This document shows positions 1-11,800 of a stretch of DNA of 64,000 bases, piece after piece (the stretch's first letter is position 1; each line of letters opens with the position of its first letter). The notes beneath the pieces are model-generated. The model did not search any database. It was not told the DNA's origin and was given only the letters and a program-made list of their open reading frames with translations. Where the stretch lies: positions 1,468,501 to 1,532,500 of the forward strand of contig NZ_JARBXM010000001.1 of NCBI RefSeq assembly GCF_028890305.1, given 5' to 3'. The translations under genes and the position numbers were made by a program. The stretch is from Candidatus Methanosphaera massiliense. Its GTDB lineage: Archaea > Methanobacteriota > Methanobacteria > Methanobacteriales > Methanobacteriaceae.

Positions 1-1009
1 CCACGCCAGTTATCACTGATGTTCCCTCAGCCTCTGCCATGAGTACTGCTACTGTTGGAAGTAGGTCCGGTGCATTTTCAAGGTTTATGTCAAATGCCTT
101 TAACTGTCCATCACTTTCTATGTGAACCTCAGTATCGGATACCTTGACTGTTGCACCCATCTTCTCTATTATATCCAGTATTACCTTATCACCCTGCATT
201 GAATCACTGTAGAGATTCTTAATTGTGATTGATGATGGTATCATAGCTGCTGCTGCTATCATGTATGATGCTGATGAGTAATCTCCTTCTATTATGTATT
301 CTGTTGCCTCATATTTTTGTGGTTCTATGTAGTATGATGAATACTCAGGGACATTTGTTGTATCATATTCGAAGTCTATACCGAACTTACTAATTACGGA
401 TAATGTCATGTTAACATACGGCTTAGATACAAATGTTCCACGCACATTTAGTGTTACAGGCTTCTTTGAATATGGAGCAGCCATTATTATTGATGATATA
501 AACTGACTACTAACATCACCCTTGATATCTGTTTCTCCACCATCAAATCCACCCTTTACTATTATTGGTGGTGTTCCATTACTCTGTGAGGAGTAGATTG
601 TTACTCCCAGATTCTTTAGTGCATCAATAAGATCTTGCATTGGACGTTTTCTTAGTGATTCATCACCAGTGAATATTGTATAATTTGCTCTTGGTGCAAT
701 AGCTGCTACACTACTTAGTATCCTTACACTAGTACCTGAATTTTTTACATCAATAACATTATCAGGTGTTCTGATATATCCAGCAGTTCCCTGAACTATA
801 CATTTATCAGGATACCTCTGAAATAATGCACCTAACTGTTCACATGCTTCAAGAGTTGCTAATGTATCCTCAGAATATAATGGGTCTTTTAATACTGACT
901 GACCCTCAGCTAGTGCGGCTGCGATGAATGCTCGATGAGAATAACTTTTTGATGCTGGAGCCTTAATACTTCCTCCGATTCTACTTATCTTCTCAACTTG
1001 TAAATCCAT
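1..1009 (-). CDS. aroA: 3-phosphoshikimate 1-carboxyvinyltransferase (EPSP synthase), 3' part outside window
   Basis: EPSP synthase joins shikimate-3-phosphate and phosphoenolpyruvate in the chorismate (aromatic amino acid) pathway in the cytoplasm. Reading the minus strand from the ATG at 1009 gives MDLQVEKISRIGG, then the PASKSYSHR substrate loop, an SGTSVRIL stretch and a GDESLRKRPM segment, all typical of AroA. A GGAGAA ribosome binding site lies just upstream of the ATG. About 336 residues are inside the window, against roughly 420-430 for the family, so the C-terminal fifth lies beyond base 1. The gene follows valS on the same strand after a gap of about 70 bases, which contains a T-run and a TATA-like TTTATAAATATATGA on the minus strand, so it may have its own promoter. 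Identification is confident; the promoter is inference. Confidence 0.93.
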   Translation of the reverse strand, partial: MDLQVEKISRIGGSIKAPASKSYSHRAFIAAALAEGQSVLKDPLYSEDTLATLEACEQLGALFQRYPDKCIVQGTAGYIRTPDNVIDVKNSGTSVRILSSVAAIAPRANYTIFTGDESLRKRPMQDLIDALKNLGVTIYSSQSNGTPPIIVKGGFDGGETDIKGDVSSQFISSIIMAAPYSKKPVTLNVRGTFVSKPYVNMTLSVISKFGIDFEYDTTNVPEYSSYYIEPQKYEATEYIIEGDYSSASYMIAAAAMIPSSITIKNLYSDSMQGDKVILDIIEKMGATVKVSDTEVHIESDGQLKAFDINLENAPDLLPTVAVLMAEAEGTSVITGV

Positions 1010-1081
1010 AAGTAATTTCTCCAAATAATATAGTTATAAAAAAATCATATATTTATAAAAAAAGTGGGTAATAAGAAGTAG

Positions 1082-3718
1082 TTATTGCTGTACTTCTAAG
1101 AGAATATCAAATTCCTCTGTACGTAGTATGTCAACAACTTCTCCTGTCTGACTAACTAGTTCTGATTCTGTTGTAACATGTTCCTTGGTAAATGCTACTT
1201 CACCAACAGTTACCTGTCCGTCTTTCTCTAGTTTTTCTGCAATTTCTTCTGGGTCATTACTTGCAATGTATGAAATTATATCCTTTGCATGTTGCTTGAA
1301 TTCCGGTCCTACTTTACTCATTATTGGCTCCATTGAAATTACTTTTTCACGTAAATCTGGTTTACCATTCTGTACTGTTATATTATCCACTTTGTTAGTA
1401 TTTTTAATATCCTCTATGGTGGTTTCTATTTTCTTTACATCTTCTGTATATATGTTTACAGTATTTAGTAACTGGTTTAATGGTATTCCATGTGATGATT
1501 TGTATCTTCTAAGTTCATCTATGATATCTATTGCATAGCTACCTATTAATTCTACATCATCATCAATATATTCTTCATGGAGTTCTGGCCATCCGCCGAT
1601 ATGTAATTCTTTTGATTCCTTACCAAGGTATTGAGACACATTATCTGAGAAGAATGGTGTTATTGGTGCCATTAATGCTAATGTTGTTTCTATTACAGTT
1701 TTAAGAGTATACTTTGCATCAGCTGTAGAATCTATGTCTTCATATAATCTGTATTTAACAGCCTCAATATACTCATCACAGAAATCATGCCATACAAAGT
1801 CATATATAGCTTGTTCTGCCTTTGCAAAGTTATATTCTTCAAATGCATCAGTCACTACCTTGTTTAATCTGTTTAACTTAGATAATATCCATTTATCAAT
1901 AATATTATCTCCACTAAGTTCTTCTGGTACATTCTCATCCAGGTGCATGTTAATAAATCTGAATGCATTCCAGAATTTACGTAGGAACTTATATGCATGT
2001 TTAATATCCTTCCAGCCAAATGGCACATCTGCTCCCGGTACACTGTTAGCAGACCATAATCTAAGAGCATCAGCACCATACTCATCTATAACAGCCTCAG
2101 GCTGTATTACATTACCTAATGATTTACTCATTTTATGGCCGTCCTCACCAAATACCATACCATTAATTACAAGTTCATCAAATGGTTTTTCACCGGTAAG
2201 AGCATAACATCTTAGAATTGTATAAAATGCCCATGTTCTTATAATATCATGTCCCTGTGGCCTTAAAGTTGCAGGGTATACAGTTTCCCATCCAGGATTT
2301 GGCCAATCAGCTATAGTTAATGGAGTTATTGAACTATCCATCCAAGTATCTAGTACATCCTCCTCTGGTGTGAAGCTGGTGCATCCACAGCTACATGCAT
2401 GGTCAGGCTGGTCAATAGTAGGATCCACTGGTAACTGTTCCTCACTAGGTAGTACTACCTTATGACAATCATTACAATACCATACAGGTATAGGAGTAGC
2501 AAATATTCTCTGTCTGGATATACACCAATCCCAATCCATACTGTTAGCCCAGTTTTCTAACCTGTGATACATATGGTCAGGTACCCATCTCATACTCTTT
2601 GCCTGTTCAATGATGTCCTCTGTCATATTCTTTACAGCTACAAACCATTGTTTCTTGGTCATGATTTCTATAGGAGTCTTACATCTCCAGCATACACCAA
2701 CATTCTGGTCTACATCTTCCTGTTTTATGAGGAATCCTTCCTCTTTTAAGTCATTGATAATAGCTTTTCTACATTCCTTGATAGGCATGCCAGCATATTT
2801 ACCTGCTACTGGTAGCATTTCACCTTTTTCATCAATAGCATCTATGATGTCAAGGTCATAACGTGTAACCCATTCAACATCAGTCTTATCACCAAAGGTA
2901 CAAATCATTACCACACCAGTACCATATTCAGGGTCTACTGTTTCATCAGTGATAATTTTAACCTCACGGTTATAGATTGGTAGTTTAACAGTTTTACCAT
3001 GAAGATTACTGTAACGTTCATCATCAGGATGTACTACAACAGCCACACAGGCACATAACAATTCAGGACGGGTAGTAGCAATAGTAGCATTACCAGAGCC
3101 ATCAGCAGCTGGGAAGTTAACATAATTTAACTTAGTAGTATTATCCTTATACTCAACCTCTGCAAATGCTATAGCAGTTTCACATCTAGGACACCAATTA
3201 ATAGGATGAATATCCTGATAAATCATGTCCTTATTATACAATTTAAGGAAAGAAAGCTGAGTTCTCCTCTTATTCTCAGGAAGCATGGTGATATACTCGT
3301 GATCCCAGTCCTGGGAATAACCCATCTTACGCATCTGTAAACGCATCTTCTCAATATTATCATGAGTCAAGTCAATACAATAATCCCTAAATGTCTCACG
3401 GGAAACATCATTCTTCTTAATATCATGAATCTCCTCAACTTTAACCTCTGTTGGAAGACCATGACAATCCCATCCCTGTGGGAATAAAACATCGAAATTA
3501 TTCATACGTTTATACCGGGCAATAATATCCATATAAACCCAATTCAAAACGTGACCCATATGAAGCTTACCTGTAGGATAAGGAGGAGGAGTATCAATAA
3601 TATAAGTTGGCTTAGTACCGTCACCTATAAATCTATACGTATTATCTCTTTGCCATAATTCCTGCAATTCTTCTTCTGTAGTATGATCATAATCCTTTGG
3701 AATATCATTATTACTCAT
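1082..3718 (-). CDS. valS: valine--tRNA ligase
   Basis: This class I aminoacyl-tRNA synthetase charges tRNA-Val. At 878 residues it has the expected size. The ATP-binding HIGH signature appears as [11 protein letters not shown] near residues 47-57 and the KMSKS loop as [10 protein letters not shown]. The editing (CP1) domain lies between them, with zinc-ribbon-like cysteine pairs CPRC, CWRC and CSCGC. A tRNA-binding anticodon domain and a C-terminal helical tail follow. The ATG at 3718 is followed by [16 protein letters not shown] and preceded on the minus strand by AGGAGATACATA, a good ribosome binding site. It is probably the first gene of a valS-aroA transcription unit. Nothing unusual was seen in the catalytic motifs. 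Confidence 0.97.
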   Translation of the reverse strand: MSNNDIPKDYDHTTEEELQELWQRDNTYRFIGDGTKPTYIIDTPPPYPTGKLHMGHVLNWVYMDIIARYKRMNNFDVLFPQGWDCHGLPTEVKVEEIHDIKKNDVSRETFRDYCIDLTHDNIEKMRLQMRKMGYSQDWDHEYITMLPENKRRTQLSFLKLYNKDMIYQDIHPINWCPRCETAIAFAEVEYKDNTTKLNYVNFPAADGSGNATIATTRPELLCACVAVVVHPDDERYSNLHGKTVKLPIYNREVKIITDETVDPEYGTGVVMICTFGDKTDVEWVTRYDLDIIDAIDEKGEMLPVAGKYAGMPIKECRKAIINDLKEEGFLIKQEDVDQNVGVCWRCKTPIEIMTKKQWFVAVKNMTEDIIEQAKSMRWVPDHMYHRLENWANSMDWDWCISRQRIFATPIPVWYCNDCHKVVLPSEEQLPVDPTIDQPDHACSCGCTSFTPEEDVLDTWMDSSITPLTIADWPNPGWETVYPATLRPQGHDIIRTWAFYTILRCYALTGEKPFDELVINGMVFGEDGHKMSKSLGNVIQPEAVIDEYGADALRLWSANSVPGADVPFGWKDIKHAYKFLRKFWNAFRFINMHLDENVPEELSGDNIIDKWILSKLNRLNKVVTDAFEEYNFAKAEQAIYDFVWHDFCDEYIEAVKYRLYEDIDSTADAKYTLKTVIETTLALMAPITPFFSDNVSQYLGKESKELHIGGWPELHEEYIDDDVELIGSYAIDIIDELRRYKSSHGIPLNQLLNTVNIYTEDVKKIETTIEDIKNTNKVDNITVQNGKPDLREKVISMEPIMSKVGPEFKQHAKDIISYIASNDPEEIAEKLEKDGQVTVGEVAFTKEHVTTESELVSQTGEVVDILRTEEFDILLEVQQ

Positions 3719-4141
3719 ATATTATGTATCTCCTAAAATTCAGGTTTAATAAAATAAAAAAATATTATCATAAATACCTTGAATTATCATTAGAGATAAG
3801 TAAAAACTCATCAACCAATGATAAATATACAATATGATATTATATATGTGAAAAATAGAATATAATTTTATTTATTGAAATGACTATTAAATAAGTAAAA
3901 TTATAACCAAAAAAAGTTGATAAATGAATGATTCAATCTTATTATTATACACCCAGGATTCCTCAAAGATTATGTTATTTTCCAACTAATTTCATGAATA
4001 CTTTCTTTATTATAAAATTATAGGTTTTCTACAAAGCAGTTATTTCAAAAAACTATACTTAATAAACATTTTTACACTTAAGTAATTTTTTTATAAAATA
4101 AAAAAGAAAAATAGAAACAATAAAACGTTAGAGTGATATTT
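3719..4141. other. noncoding gap between divergent valS and glf
   Basis: This gap of about 420 bases separates the divergently transcribed valS and UDP-galactopyranose mutase genes. It is almost entirely A and T with scattered T-runs. I see no open frame with a ribosome binding site, no RNA-gene-like GC-rich stretch and no long inverted repeat. It presumably holds the two promoters, but TATA-like strings are so common here that I cannot pick one. Confidence 0.5.
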
Positions 4142-5254
4142 TTGAAGAAATATGATTATTTAATAGTTGGTTCAGGATTATTTGGGTCAGTATTTGCACA
4201 TGAAATGAACAAAAAGGGTAAACAATGTCTAGTTATAGAAAAAAGAAATACTGTTGGTGGAAATATATATACTGAGAAAATTGAAAACATTAACGTGCAT
4301 AAATACGGTGCACATATATTCCACACAAATAATGAAGAGATATGGCAATACATAAATCAATTCGCTAAATTTAACAGATTTACAAACTCACCAATAGCAA
4401 ACTATGAAGGAAAATTATATAATCTTCCATTCAATATGAACACATTTTATCAAATATGGGGCGTAAAAACACCTGAAAAAGCAAAAAAAATTATAGAAGA
4501 AGAAAAAAAGGAATATAAAACAGATAATCCTTCAAACCTAGAAGAACAAGCAATAAATCTTGTTGGTTCCACAATATATAAATTATTAATCAAAGGATAC
4601 ACTGAAAAACAATGGGGAAAATCCTGCACCGAACTACCATCATTTATCATAAAAAGATTACCTGTACGTTTCACATATGATAACAATTACTTTAATGACC
4701 TATATCAAGGAATACCAATAGGCGGATATACTCAAATAATAGAAAAATTATTAAATGGTATTGAAGTAAAATTAAATACTGATTATTTTGACAACAAAGA
4801 AAAATGGGATAATATAGCTGACAAAGTACTATTTACAGGAATGATTGACCAATACTTTGATTACTGTTATGGTGAATTAGAGTACAGAGGATTAAAATTT
4901 GAAACTGAAATTAAAGATACAGACAACTACCAAGGAAATGCAGTAATCAATTATACCGAAAGAAAAATACCATACACGCGTATTATTGAACATAAACACT
5001 TTGAAAACAGTGCATCAGAAAAAACAATAATTACTAAAGAATATCCGCAAACATGGAAAAAAGGCGAAGAAGCATATTACCCTGTCAACGATGCTAAAAA
5101 CTCAGAGTTATATAACAAATATCAAAAACTAGCTGAAAAAGAACCAAATATCCTATTTGGTGGAAGATTAGGAATGTACAAATATATGAATATGGACCAA
5201 GTTATAGAAGAAGCACTAACATTAACAAAAAAAGAAAATAACATGAATTTATGA
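4142..5254 (+). CDS. glf: UDP-galactopyranose mutase
   Basis: This FAD enzyme interconverts UDP-galactopyranose and UDP-galactofuranose, the donor for galactofuranose in surface glycans. The N-terminus carries the Rossmann FAD motif YLIVGSGLFGS followed by a VIEKRNTVGGN segment, and the GAHIFHTNNEEIWQYIN region is typical of Glf. Length is about 370 residues, normal for the family. A GTG at 4133 opens the frame further upstream, but the string GAGTGAT there looks like the Shine-Dalgarno sequence for the TTG at 4142, so I chose 4142. The gene stands alone, facing the minus-strand glycosyltransferase 5433-8543 across a short gap. It implies that a galactofuranose-containing polymer is made; the transferases that use it may be among the neighbours. 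Confidence 0.92.
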   Translation: MKKYDYLIVGSGLFGSVFAHEMNKKGKQCLVIEKRNTVGGNIYTEKIENINVHKYGAHIFHTNNEEIWQYINQFAKFNRFTNSPIANYEGKLYNLPFNMNTFYQIWGVKTPEKAKKIIEEEKKEYKTDNPSNLEEQAINLVGSTIYKLLIKGYTEKQWGKSCTELPSFIIKRLPVRFTYDNNYFNDLYQGIPIGGYTQIIEKLLNGIEVKLNTDYFDNKEKWDNIADKVLFTGMIDQYFDYCYGELEYRGLKFETEIKDTDNYQGNAVINYTERKIPYTRIIEHKHFENSASEKTIITKEYPQTWKKGEEAYYPVNDAKNSELYNKYQKLAEKEPNILFGGRLGMYKYMNMDQVIEEALTLTKKENNMNL

Positions 5255-5432
5255 ACATATTCCAACAAACAATAGTTATATTGTTTCAGCCATTATCAAC
5301 ACAATTATTTAAAAAAAAATAAATTCATAAGTATTGTATTACTAGAATCATGTTATAAATTATTTTTAAAACTCTAAAAATACTACTCTATAATCATATT
5401 AAAAATTCAAAAATAAGAAAAAAGGAAAGAGA

Positions 5433-8400
5433 TTAATTATTTAATTTAGATAATACATCCTTCCTAGATTTACCTTTATACGTAGGATTTGGCTTTCTAC
5501 TCTCATCAATTCCATTACATACATAATGTGTTTCAGGTGTTAACAATTTACACCACTTTCGTCTAGTTAAATCTCTATTATTATTCAAATAATAACCAAT
5601 ATTAAACCAGCTATTGTTTTGTAATGCCCGGTATAATCTAATATTCAATACAATGTTAGATAAACCACCTGATTTTAATAATATATATACATAAGGAATC
5701 CATAATAATACCTTCTTCTTAAGAGATCCCTTTAATTTATAATATTCAATAGTAGTATCATCATCTTTCAGTTTATCTGTAGTTCTTAATGTGTTAGTAT
5801 TTATTAATTTATTATGCATGGTAGAGTATTCATTTCGAAGATTCTTCTTTGAAACAATTCTAGACACATTATATACAATTTCATTAACAGAATTATGGTT
5901 AAAATACTTAATATTATTATGCATATAAGCCTTTTTGATAATATCATTCCATCTATTCATTACTGCTTCTTCAGAACATTTCTCACGAATTGTCTTTCTA
6001 GCATTAACCCCATATTCCATTGATTTCTCAGGATTGTTTATGAAGAATAATATACTTTCTGCTAATTGTTCTACATTATATTGTTCTACAAGTAGTCCAT
6101 TTTCATTATTTATGATTACATCGGAAGGTCCATAATTTATATCATAGCTTATCACAGGTACCCCATTAGCCATGGATTCTAGTATAACCATAGGTAAACC
6201 TTCAAAGTGAGATACTAATATTGTTACAAGTGAAGAAGCCATTTCTTCATTGACATTATTAACATGACCCCTAAAGTTTATAATATCTTCTAAGTCATTT
6301 TCTTTAATATATTCCTGTAACTTATCATATTCTTTTATTTCGTTAGGCTTCAATGCTCTTCCAAATATATCTAAATAGACATTAGGATTAGATTCATGAA
6401 CTATTTTCATAGCTTTTAAAGCATCAATTAAATTTTTTTCAGTAGATACCCTAGCAAATATAGATATCTTATTAACATCTATAGAGTCATAATCCCTATC
6501 TTGAATATAATCATCCATATCAATAACATTACTTATATTATATATATTATCCATATGGAATTGATTTTTAAGATCATTATTCAAAGATTCTGTTAAGGAA
6601 ATTAAAACATCTAAATCCTCTTTATTATTAAATAAAGCTATATCTCTTAGTTCGTTATCGGAGGAAGATGGATTTTTATAAGGATTAGAATGTAAAAAGC
6701 CAATTTTATATGCAAGACTTGAATCAACATTTTCTATAGAAGGAACAACACCAGAGCAATCATTGATTAAAAATGGTTTCACTTCCTGACTCTTACATTG
6801 TTCAACTACAAAATATGTTACAAATTCTTTATAATCCTCAAAATCTGTAACTGTACTTGTAATTCTATCATTTAATTGTATTGAATAATTATTTTTATTA
6901 TATTTTAATTTTAAATAATTAAATCCATCAACTGTATAAAAATTACTTTCTATTAATACCGTATGACTTAAAATTGTTTCAATAAATAATGAGTCATTAA
7001 TATATAACTCTGATCTAGCTAATACTATAGAAGAAGTATCTAAATCGCTTAATTTAAAATCATTATCCTTATTATCACGTAGAGTAAATAAATCATTTAC
7101 ATCAAAGGAATCTTTAAGATAATAATCATATAAAATTGAATCATCATCTTTTACAGTTTTTTTGATGACAAAATCATCAGAAACATATATTTCTCCATCA
7201 AAATCTACAAAATAATTACTTTTATAGTTGGAATCTACATCCATAGTATTAATATCACGATAATAATGATACATGTTACGAATTTCGACATTATCATTAA
7301 GATAACCTAATTCACGATGATGCTTTTCAATGAAAGAAATATTTTTAAAATTACGAGCTAAATTACTTTTAAAAAGATTAGGATCAACATTTAATAAAGT
7401 AACATCATATCCTGCATGATCAAACATATTAGCTCTGTTAAAAACTGCTTTAGCTAGTCCACCTATATCACAATCAAAACCAAAGAATAACATGAAAAAT
7501 TTAGATTTTTTAATTAACGGATTTATATCTACATCATTCATAGCTATTGCTAAGTAATCAGAGATAGCGAGTGCATTAATATATTCATGTTTAGCAACTA
7601 AATCAAAAAATTTTTTTAAATCTTTTGGAGGATTTAAATTATCGGATTCAGCAAATACTTCATATAATTGATTTGCATCCTTTAACAGTTCAACTTTATC
7701 TTCAGGGCCTAAATTACTTGTGACAAGTTGTCTTGTCCAGAAGAAAAGATGTCTTGCTGCATACCAATTATATTCTGGATTATATTCATTTAATAAATTA
7801 TAAAATAAATTATATGATTTAATGAATCCTTTTAAATTTTTTTTACTCTTTTTAGATGTTACTGAGACATGTTTATTCTTGTTATCTACATTAGAACTTG
7901 TCTGATATTTTAATACAGGTTTATTAATAAAAACTGTATTACTTGATTTTAATAAACATTCTCCTACAAATACTAAATCCTGGGCAGGTAGATATTCTGG
8001 AAATTTTATTTTGTTATCTAATACAAATTCCTTCTTAAAAATTTTAGCCCATACAGAAGGATTTGTTTTAAATAGATCTGTATTCTCATCAATAGTATTT
8101 ACTTGAATTATGTCATTGTCATCTAATTCTAAAAAGTTCCAATTCATAGGAACATATTTTCCATTTTCATATTTGACATAATTTCCTGAAACAAAATCAG
8201 AGTCATACTTTTGTATAGTGTCATATAACACTTCACAAGCATCAGAAGTATACTCATCATCAGGGTCTAAAAACATTAAATATGATGCAGTAGCATTTTC
8301 AATACCTATATTTCGAGGTTTTCCTGCAAAACCACTATTTTCGTCCATTGGAATAAATTTAACATTAGAGTATTCAACTGATAATTTAGTTAATATGTCT

Positions 8401-8543
8401 CGACTGTTATCTGTAGAATAATCATCTACAAATATAACTTCTAAGTTTTTAAAGCCTATAGATTGATTATATATAGATTTAAAAGCAGATTTAATTGTAT
8501 TTTCTACGTTATATACTGGTATCACTATGGAAATTTTATACAT
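5433..8543 (-). CDS. double-domain glycosyltransferase (GT2 + GT4), paralogue A
   Basis: This 1036-residue protein fuses two glycosyltransferases. Residues 1-230 are a GT-A (GT2) domain starting KISIVIPVYNVENT, with FVDDYSTDNS at 38-47 and the metal/nucleotide motif LDPDD at 92-96. From about 350 a GT-B (GT4) domain begins (IGGLAKAVFNRANM); its C-terminal half carries the EX7E motif FEGLPMVILE with glutamates near 781 and 789. The last 60 residues (YYLNNNRDL...THYVCNG...SRKPNP) resemble the short repeat often seen in surface-polysaccharide glycosyltransferases. It probably adds two sugars in sequence to a surface glycan; substrates cannot be read from the sequence. There is no signal peptide or clear membrane segment. 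The ATG at 8543 has GGGAT upstream. It is closely related along its whole length to the next gene. Confidence 0.88.
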   Translation of the reverse strand: MYKISIVIPVYNVENTIKSAFKSIYNQSIGFKNLEVIFVDDYSTDNSRDILTKLSVEYSNVKFIPMDENSGFAGKPRNIGIENATASYLMFLDPDDEYTSDACEVLYDTIQKYDSDFVSGNYVKYENGKYVPMNWNFLELDDNDIIQVNTIDENTDLFKTNPSVWAKIFKKEFVLDNKIKFPEYLPAQDLVFVGECLLKSSNTVFINKPVLKYQTSSNVDNKNKHVSVTSKKSKKNLKGFIKSYNLFYNLLNEYNPEYNWYAARHLFFWTRQLVTSNLGPEDKVELLKDANQLYEVFAESDNLNPPKDLKKFFDLVAKHEYINALAISDYLAIAMNDVDINPLIKKSKFFMLFFGFDCDIGGLAKAVFNRANMFDHAGYDVTLLNVDPNLFKSNLARNFKNISFIEKHHRELGYLNDNVEIRNMYHYYRDINTMDVDSNYKSNYFVDFDGEIYVSDDFVIKKTVKDDDSILYDYYLKDSFDVNDLFTLRDNKDNDFKLSDLDTSSIVLARSELYINDSLFIETILSHTVLIESNFYTVDGFNYLKLKYNKNNYSIQLNDRITSTVTDFEDYKEFVTYFVVEQCKSQEVKPFLINDCSGVVPSIENVDSSLAYKIGFLHSNPYKNPSSSDNELRDIALFNNKEDLDVLISLTESLNNDLKNQFHMDNIYNISNVIDMDDYIQDRDYDSIDVNKISIFARVSTEKNLIDALKAMKIVHESNPNVYLDIFGRALKPNEIKEYDKLQEYIKENDLEDIINFRGHVNNVNEEMASSLVTILVSHFEGLPMVILESMANGVPVISYDINYGPSDVIINNENGLLVEQYNVEQLAESILFFINNPEKSMEYGVNARKTIREKCSEEAVMNRWNDIIKKAYMHNNIKYFNHNSVNEIVYNVSRIVSKKNLRNEYSTMHNKLINTNTLRTTDKLKDDDTTIEYYKLKGSLKKKVLLWIPYVYILLKSGGLSNIVLNIRLYRALQNNSWFNIGYYLNNNRDLTRRKWCKLLTPETHYVCNGIDESRKPNPTYKGKSRKDVLSKLNN

Positions 8544-8842
8544 ATTTTTTATCCCATTAACTGTTTTTCTTTAGTAATTGTATATGTTTATATTTTCTAT
8601 AATATATAGTTTGAAATAATAAAAATAATCAGATGAATATTGTTATTATTACATATTTTTTATTATTATTCGAAATAACCTTTTAAAAGTATTATTTAAT
8701 AAAAAAAAGATGGTAATTATAATACTATATTATATTCAAGGTTTGAATCTTTATAGAATTTTTTTATATAAAGAATATAATCTATTTTTTCTGTCATGTA
8801 ATGAAAATTTTAATAATAATTACAATCATTTCATGAAAATAA
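8544..8842. other. noncoding gap between the paired glycosyltransferase genes
   Basis: About 300 AT-rich bases lie between paralogues A and B, which read in the same direction. The only structure I see is a short inverted repeat, TCTTTATA at 8749-8756 and TATAAAGA at 8767-8774, with a T-rich loop. It lies roughly 70 bases past the end of paralogue B and could be a weak terminator hairpin or chance. No open frame with a ribosome binding site was found. Confidence 0.35.
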
Positions 8843-11800
8843 TTATTGCAATTTAGCCAGTATATCTTTCTTACTCATTTTTTTAAAGTATTTAGAATTA
8901 GGTTTCCTATTTTCATAGTAGCCATTACATATATAATGAGTTTCTGGAGTTAATATCTCACACCACTTTCTTTTAGAAAGATCATTATTTTTATTTAGAT
9001 AATATCCAACATCAAACCATGTGTTATTTTGTAAAGCTCTGTATAATCTTATGTTTAATATTATTTCTGATGATTTTCTTGAATTAAATAAGATATATAT
9101 GTATGGTAGCCAGGAAAATAATTTTTTTCTTGTTAATCCGTTATATTTATAATATTCAAGTGTTGTTTTCATATCATTTAGTTGTTGTTTTTGGTTATTT
9201 GCTTGATTATCTGCTAATGATGATGTTAAATTAAATATTTTTCCTCTCTCATATTCTCTAGTCAGATTGAATAATCTAATTTTATTAGATAGGAATGCAT
9301 CTTCAAACACTTGTTCCCATTTACTTGCAACTGCATTTGATGAGAAGTTTTTTATTATTGATTCTCTAGCATTATCCCCATATTCTTTTGATTTATCTGG
9401 ATTGTTTATGAAGAATAAAATACTTTCTGCTAATTGTTCCACATTATATTGTTCCACAAGTATTCCATTGACATTATTTATGATTACATCGGAAGGTCCA
9501 TAATTTATATCATAACTTATCACTGGCACTCCATTAGCCATGGATTCTAGTATAACCATAGGTAAGCCTTCAAAGTGAGATACTAGTATTGTTACTAGAG
9601 ATGTTTGCATTTGTTTGTTAACATCATCTACATGACCCCTGAATATTACTGTATCTTCTAAACCATATTCTTTTATTAATGTTTGTAGTTTATCCTGTTC
9701 CTCTAATTCTTTTTGTTTTAAAGCTCTTCCAAAGATTTCTAGTCTTACATCAGGATTAGTTTCATGTACTATTTTCATTGCTTCAATTGCATCTTCTAAA
9801 TTTTTTTCAACACTAACTCTTGCAAATATGGATATTTTATTTTTGTCAACTTTGTTAAAATCTCTTTGATTAGGATAATCTTCTATGTTTATAAAGTTTG
9901 GAATAGTATATATTTTTTCATAATCAAATTCCTTATTGAAATCTTCTCTTTCCCTGTTTGTTAAGGTCACTAGTGCATCCAAGTCTTCAATATTATCCAG
10001 AACTGCTACATTCCTCATTTGTCCGCCATATCTATATGGCTTTTTATATGGATTTGAATAAATATTTCCTATTTTATAAACTAGCTGAGGTGATATTGTC
10101 TCTATTGATGGAACAGAACCTGAACAATCATTTATTAAGAATGGTTTAGTATCTACTTGTTTGATATAATCATATAAGAAGTTATTTACAAAATCTTTAA
10201 ATGAAGTATATGTAGTTTTTGAGTCTAATGTTCTATTAAATAAGTTTATTTTCAGATTTTTGTTTATATCATATTCTACTGAAACAAACTTAAAACCATC
10301 ACAAGTATAAATATTATTTTCTTTTAGTATACCATTAGAATATATTGTTTCAGTTTTTAGACTATTATTAATATATAATTCACTTTTAAACAGCTTATCT
10401 TCTACATTAAGATTATCTCTGATGATAAATTCTTCATTTTTTACATTCTCTTGTAATAATGTTATTTCCTCTGTTGAAAAATTATTTCTATTATAATAGT
10501 TATATAACTGTGAATCATCCATATGATTAATTTTCTCTATAATATATCGGTCATCAACATAAATATTATTTTCAAAATCTATATAATCTAAACTTCTATT
10601 AGATTCCGTATAGTCCACAGTGTTTTTCTTACTTAAGTATTCAAACATGTTAACAAATTTTACATTATCATTGATGTATCCTAAGTCTCTGAAGTGATTT
10701 TCAATCAAATTAACATTTTTATAAGTCTCAGATAAACTTTTATCTATAATGTTAGGATCTATGTTTAATAATGTTACTCTGTATCCATTTTCATCTAACA
10801 TGTTAGCTCTATTAAATACTGCTTTTGCTAATCCGCCTATGTTCATATCAAAGCCATAGAAGAGAATTAATACATCCTTGTTCTTTGTTATTCTGGTTAT
10901 ATTACTATCATTTAGATACAATGATAATAAATCTGATAATTTAATAGCGTGGTAGTAATCTTTTTGATATACTAATTCAAAGAATAATTCAAATTCTTTC
11001 TGTGGTTTTAGGTTATCTGATTTCTGGAATTTTTCATATAATTCTCCAGCATCTGTTAATAATGATAATTTATCCTCAAATCCTAGTTGACATGTACAGA
11101 ATTGTGTTGTCCAGAAATAGAGGTGTCGTACAGCTATCCATGTGTAACTAGGATTATATTCTTCAAGTAAGTTGTATAATAGTTTATATGATTTAATAAA
11201 TCCGGATAGTGTATTGAAACTTTTTCGTGATGTTACAGATACATGTTTATTACCAGAGTCAATATTATCACTAGTAATATATTTTACTACAGGTTTATTA
11301 ATGAATACCGTGTTTTTTGATTTTAGTAGACATTCACCTACAAATACCATGTCCTGTGCAGGTAGAAATTCAGGAAATATAATATTATTTTCTGTTATAA
11401 AATCTTTTCTTATTATTTTAGCCCATACTGATGGATTAACTTTCAATAAATCTACTTCTTCATCAATTGTTTTTACTTGTATTATACTATTCTCTAGATT
11501 TAAATAATCCCAATTCATGGAACTATATTCATTATTTTCATATTTAACATAGTTTCCAGATACTAAATCTGCATTATAGTTTTTAATAGCATTATATAGT
11601 ATCTCACATGCATTGGATAAGAACTGATCATCAGGATCTAAAAACATCACATAATCTGATGACGCATTTTTTATTCCAATATTACGTGGCTTTCCAGCAT
11701 ATCCACTATTTTCTTCTAATGATAATGCCAGAACATTATCATATTTAGATGCATAGTCTTGAATTATGTTAAGGCTATTATCTGTGGAACAATCATCAAC

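Noticed and set aside
1734-2207. Long open frame antisense to valS
   Set aside because: It lies opposite a fully conserved synthetase gene, has no ribosome binding site and a composition typical of a shadow frame.
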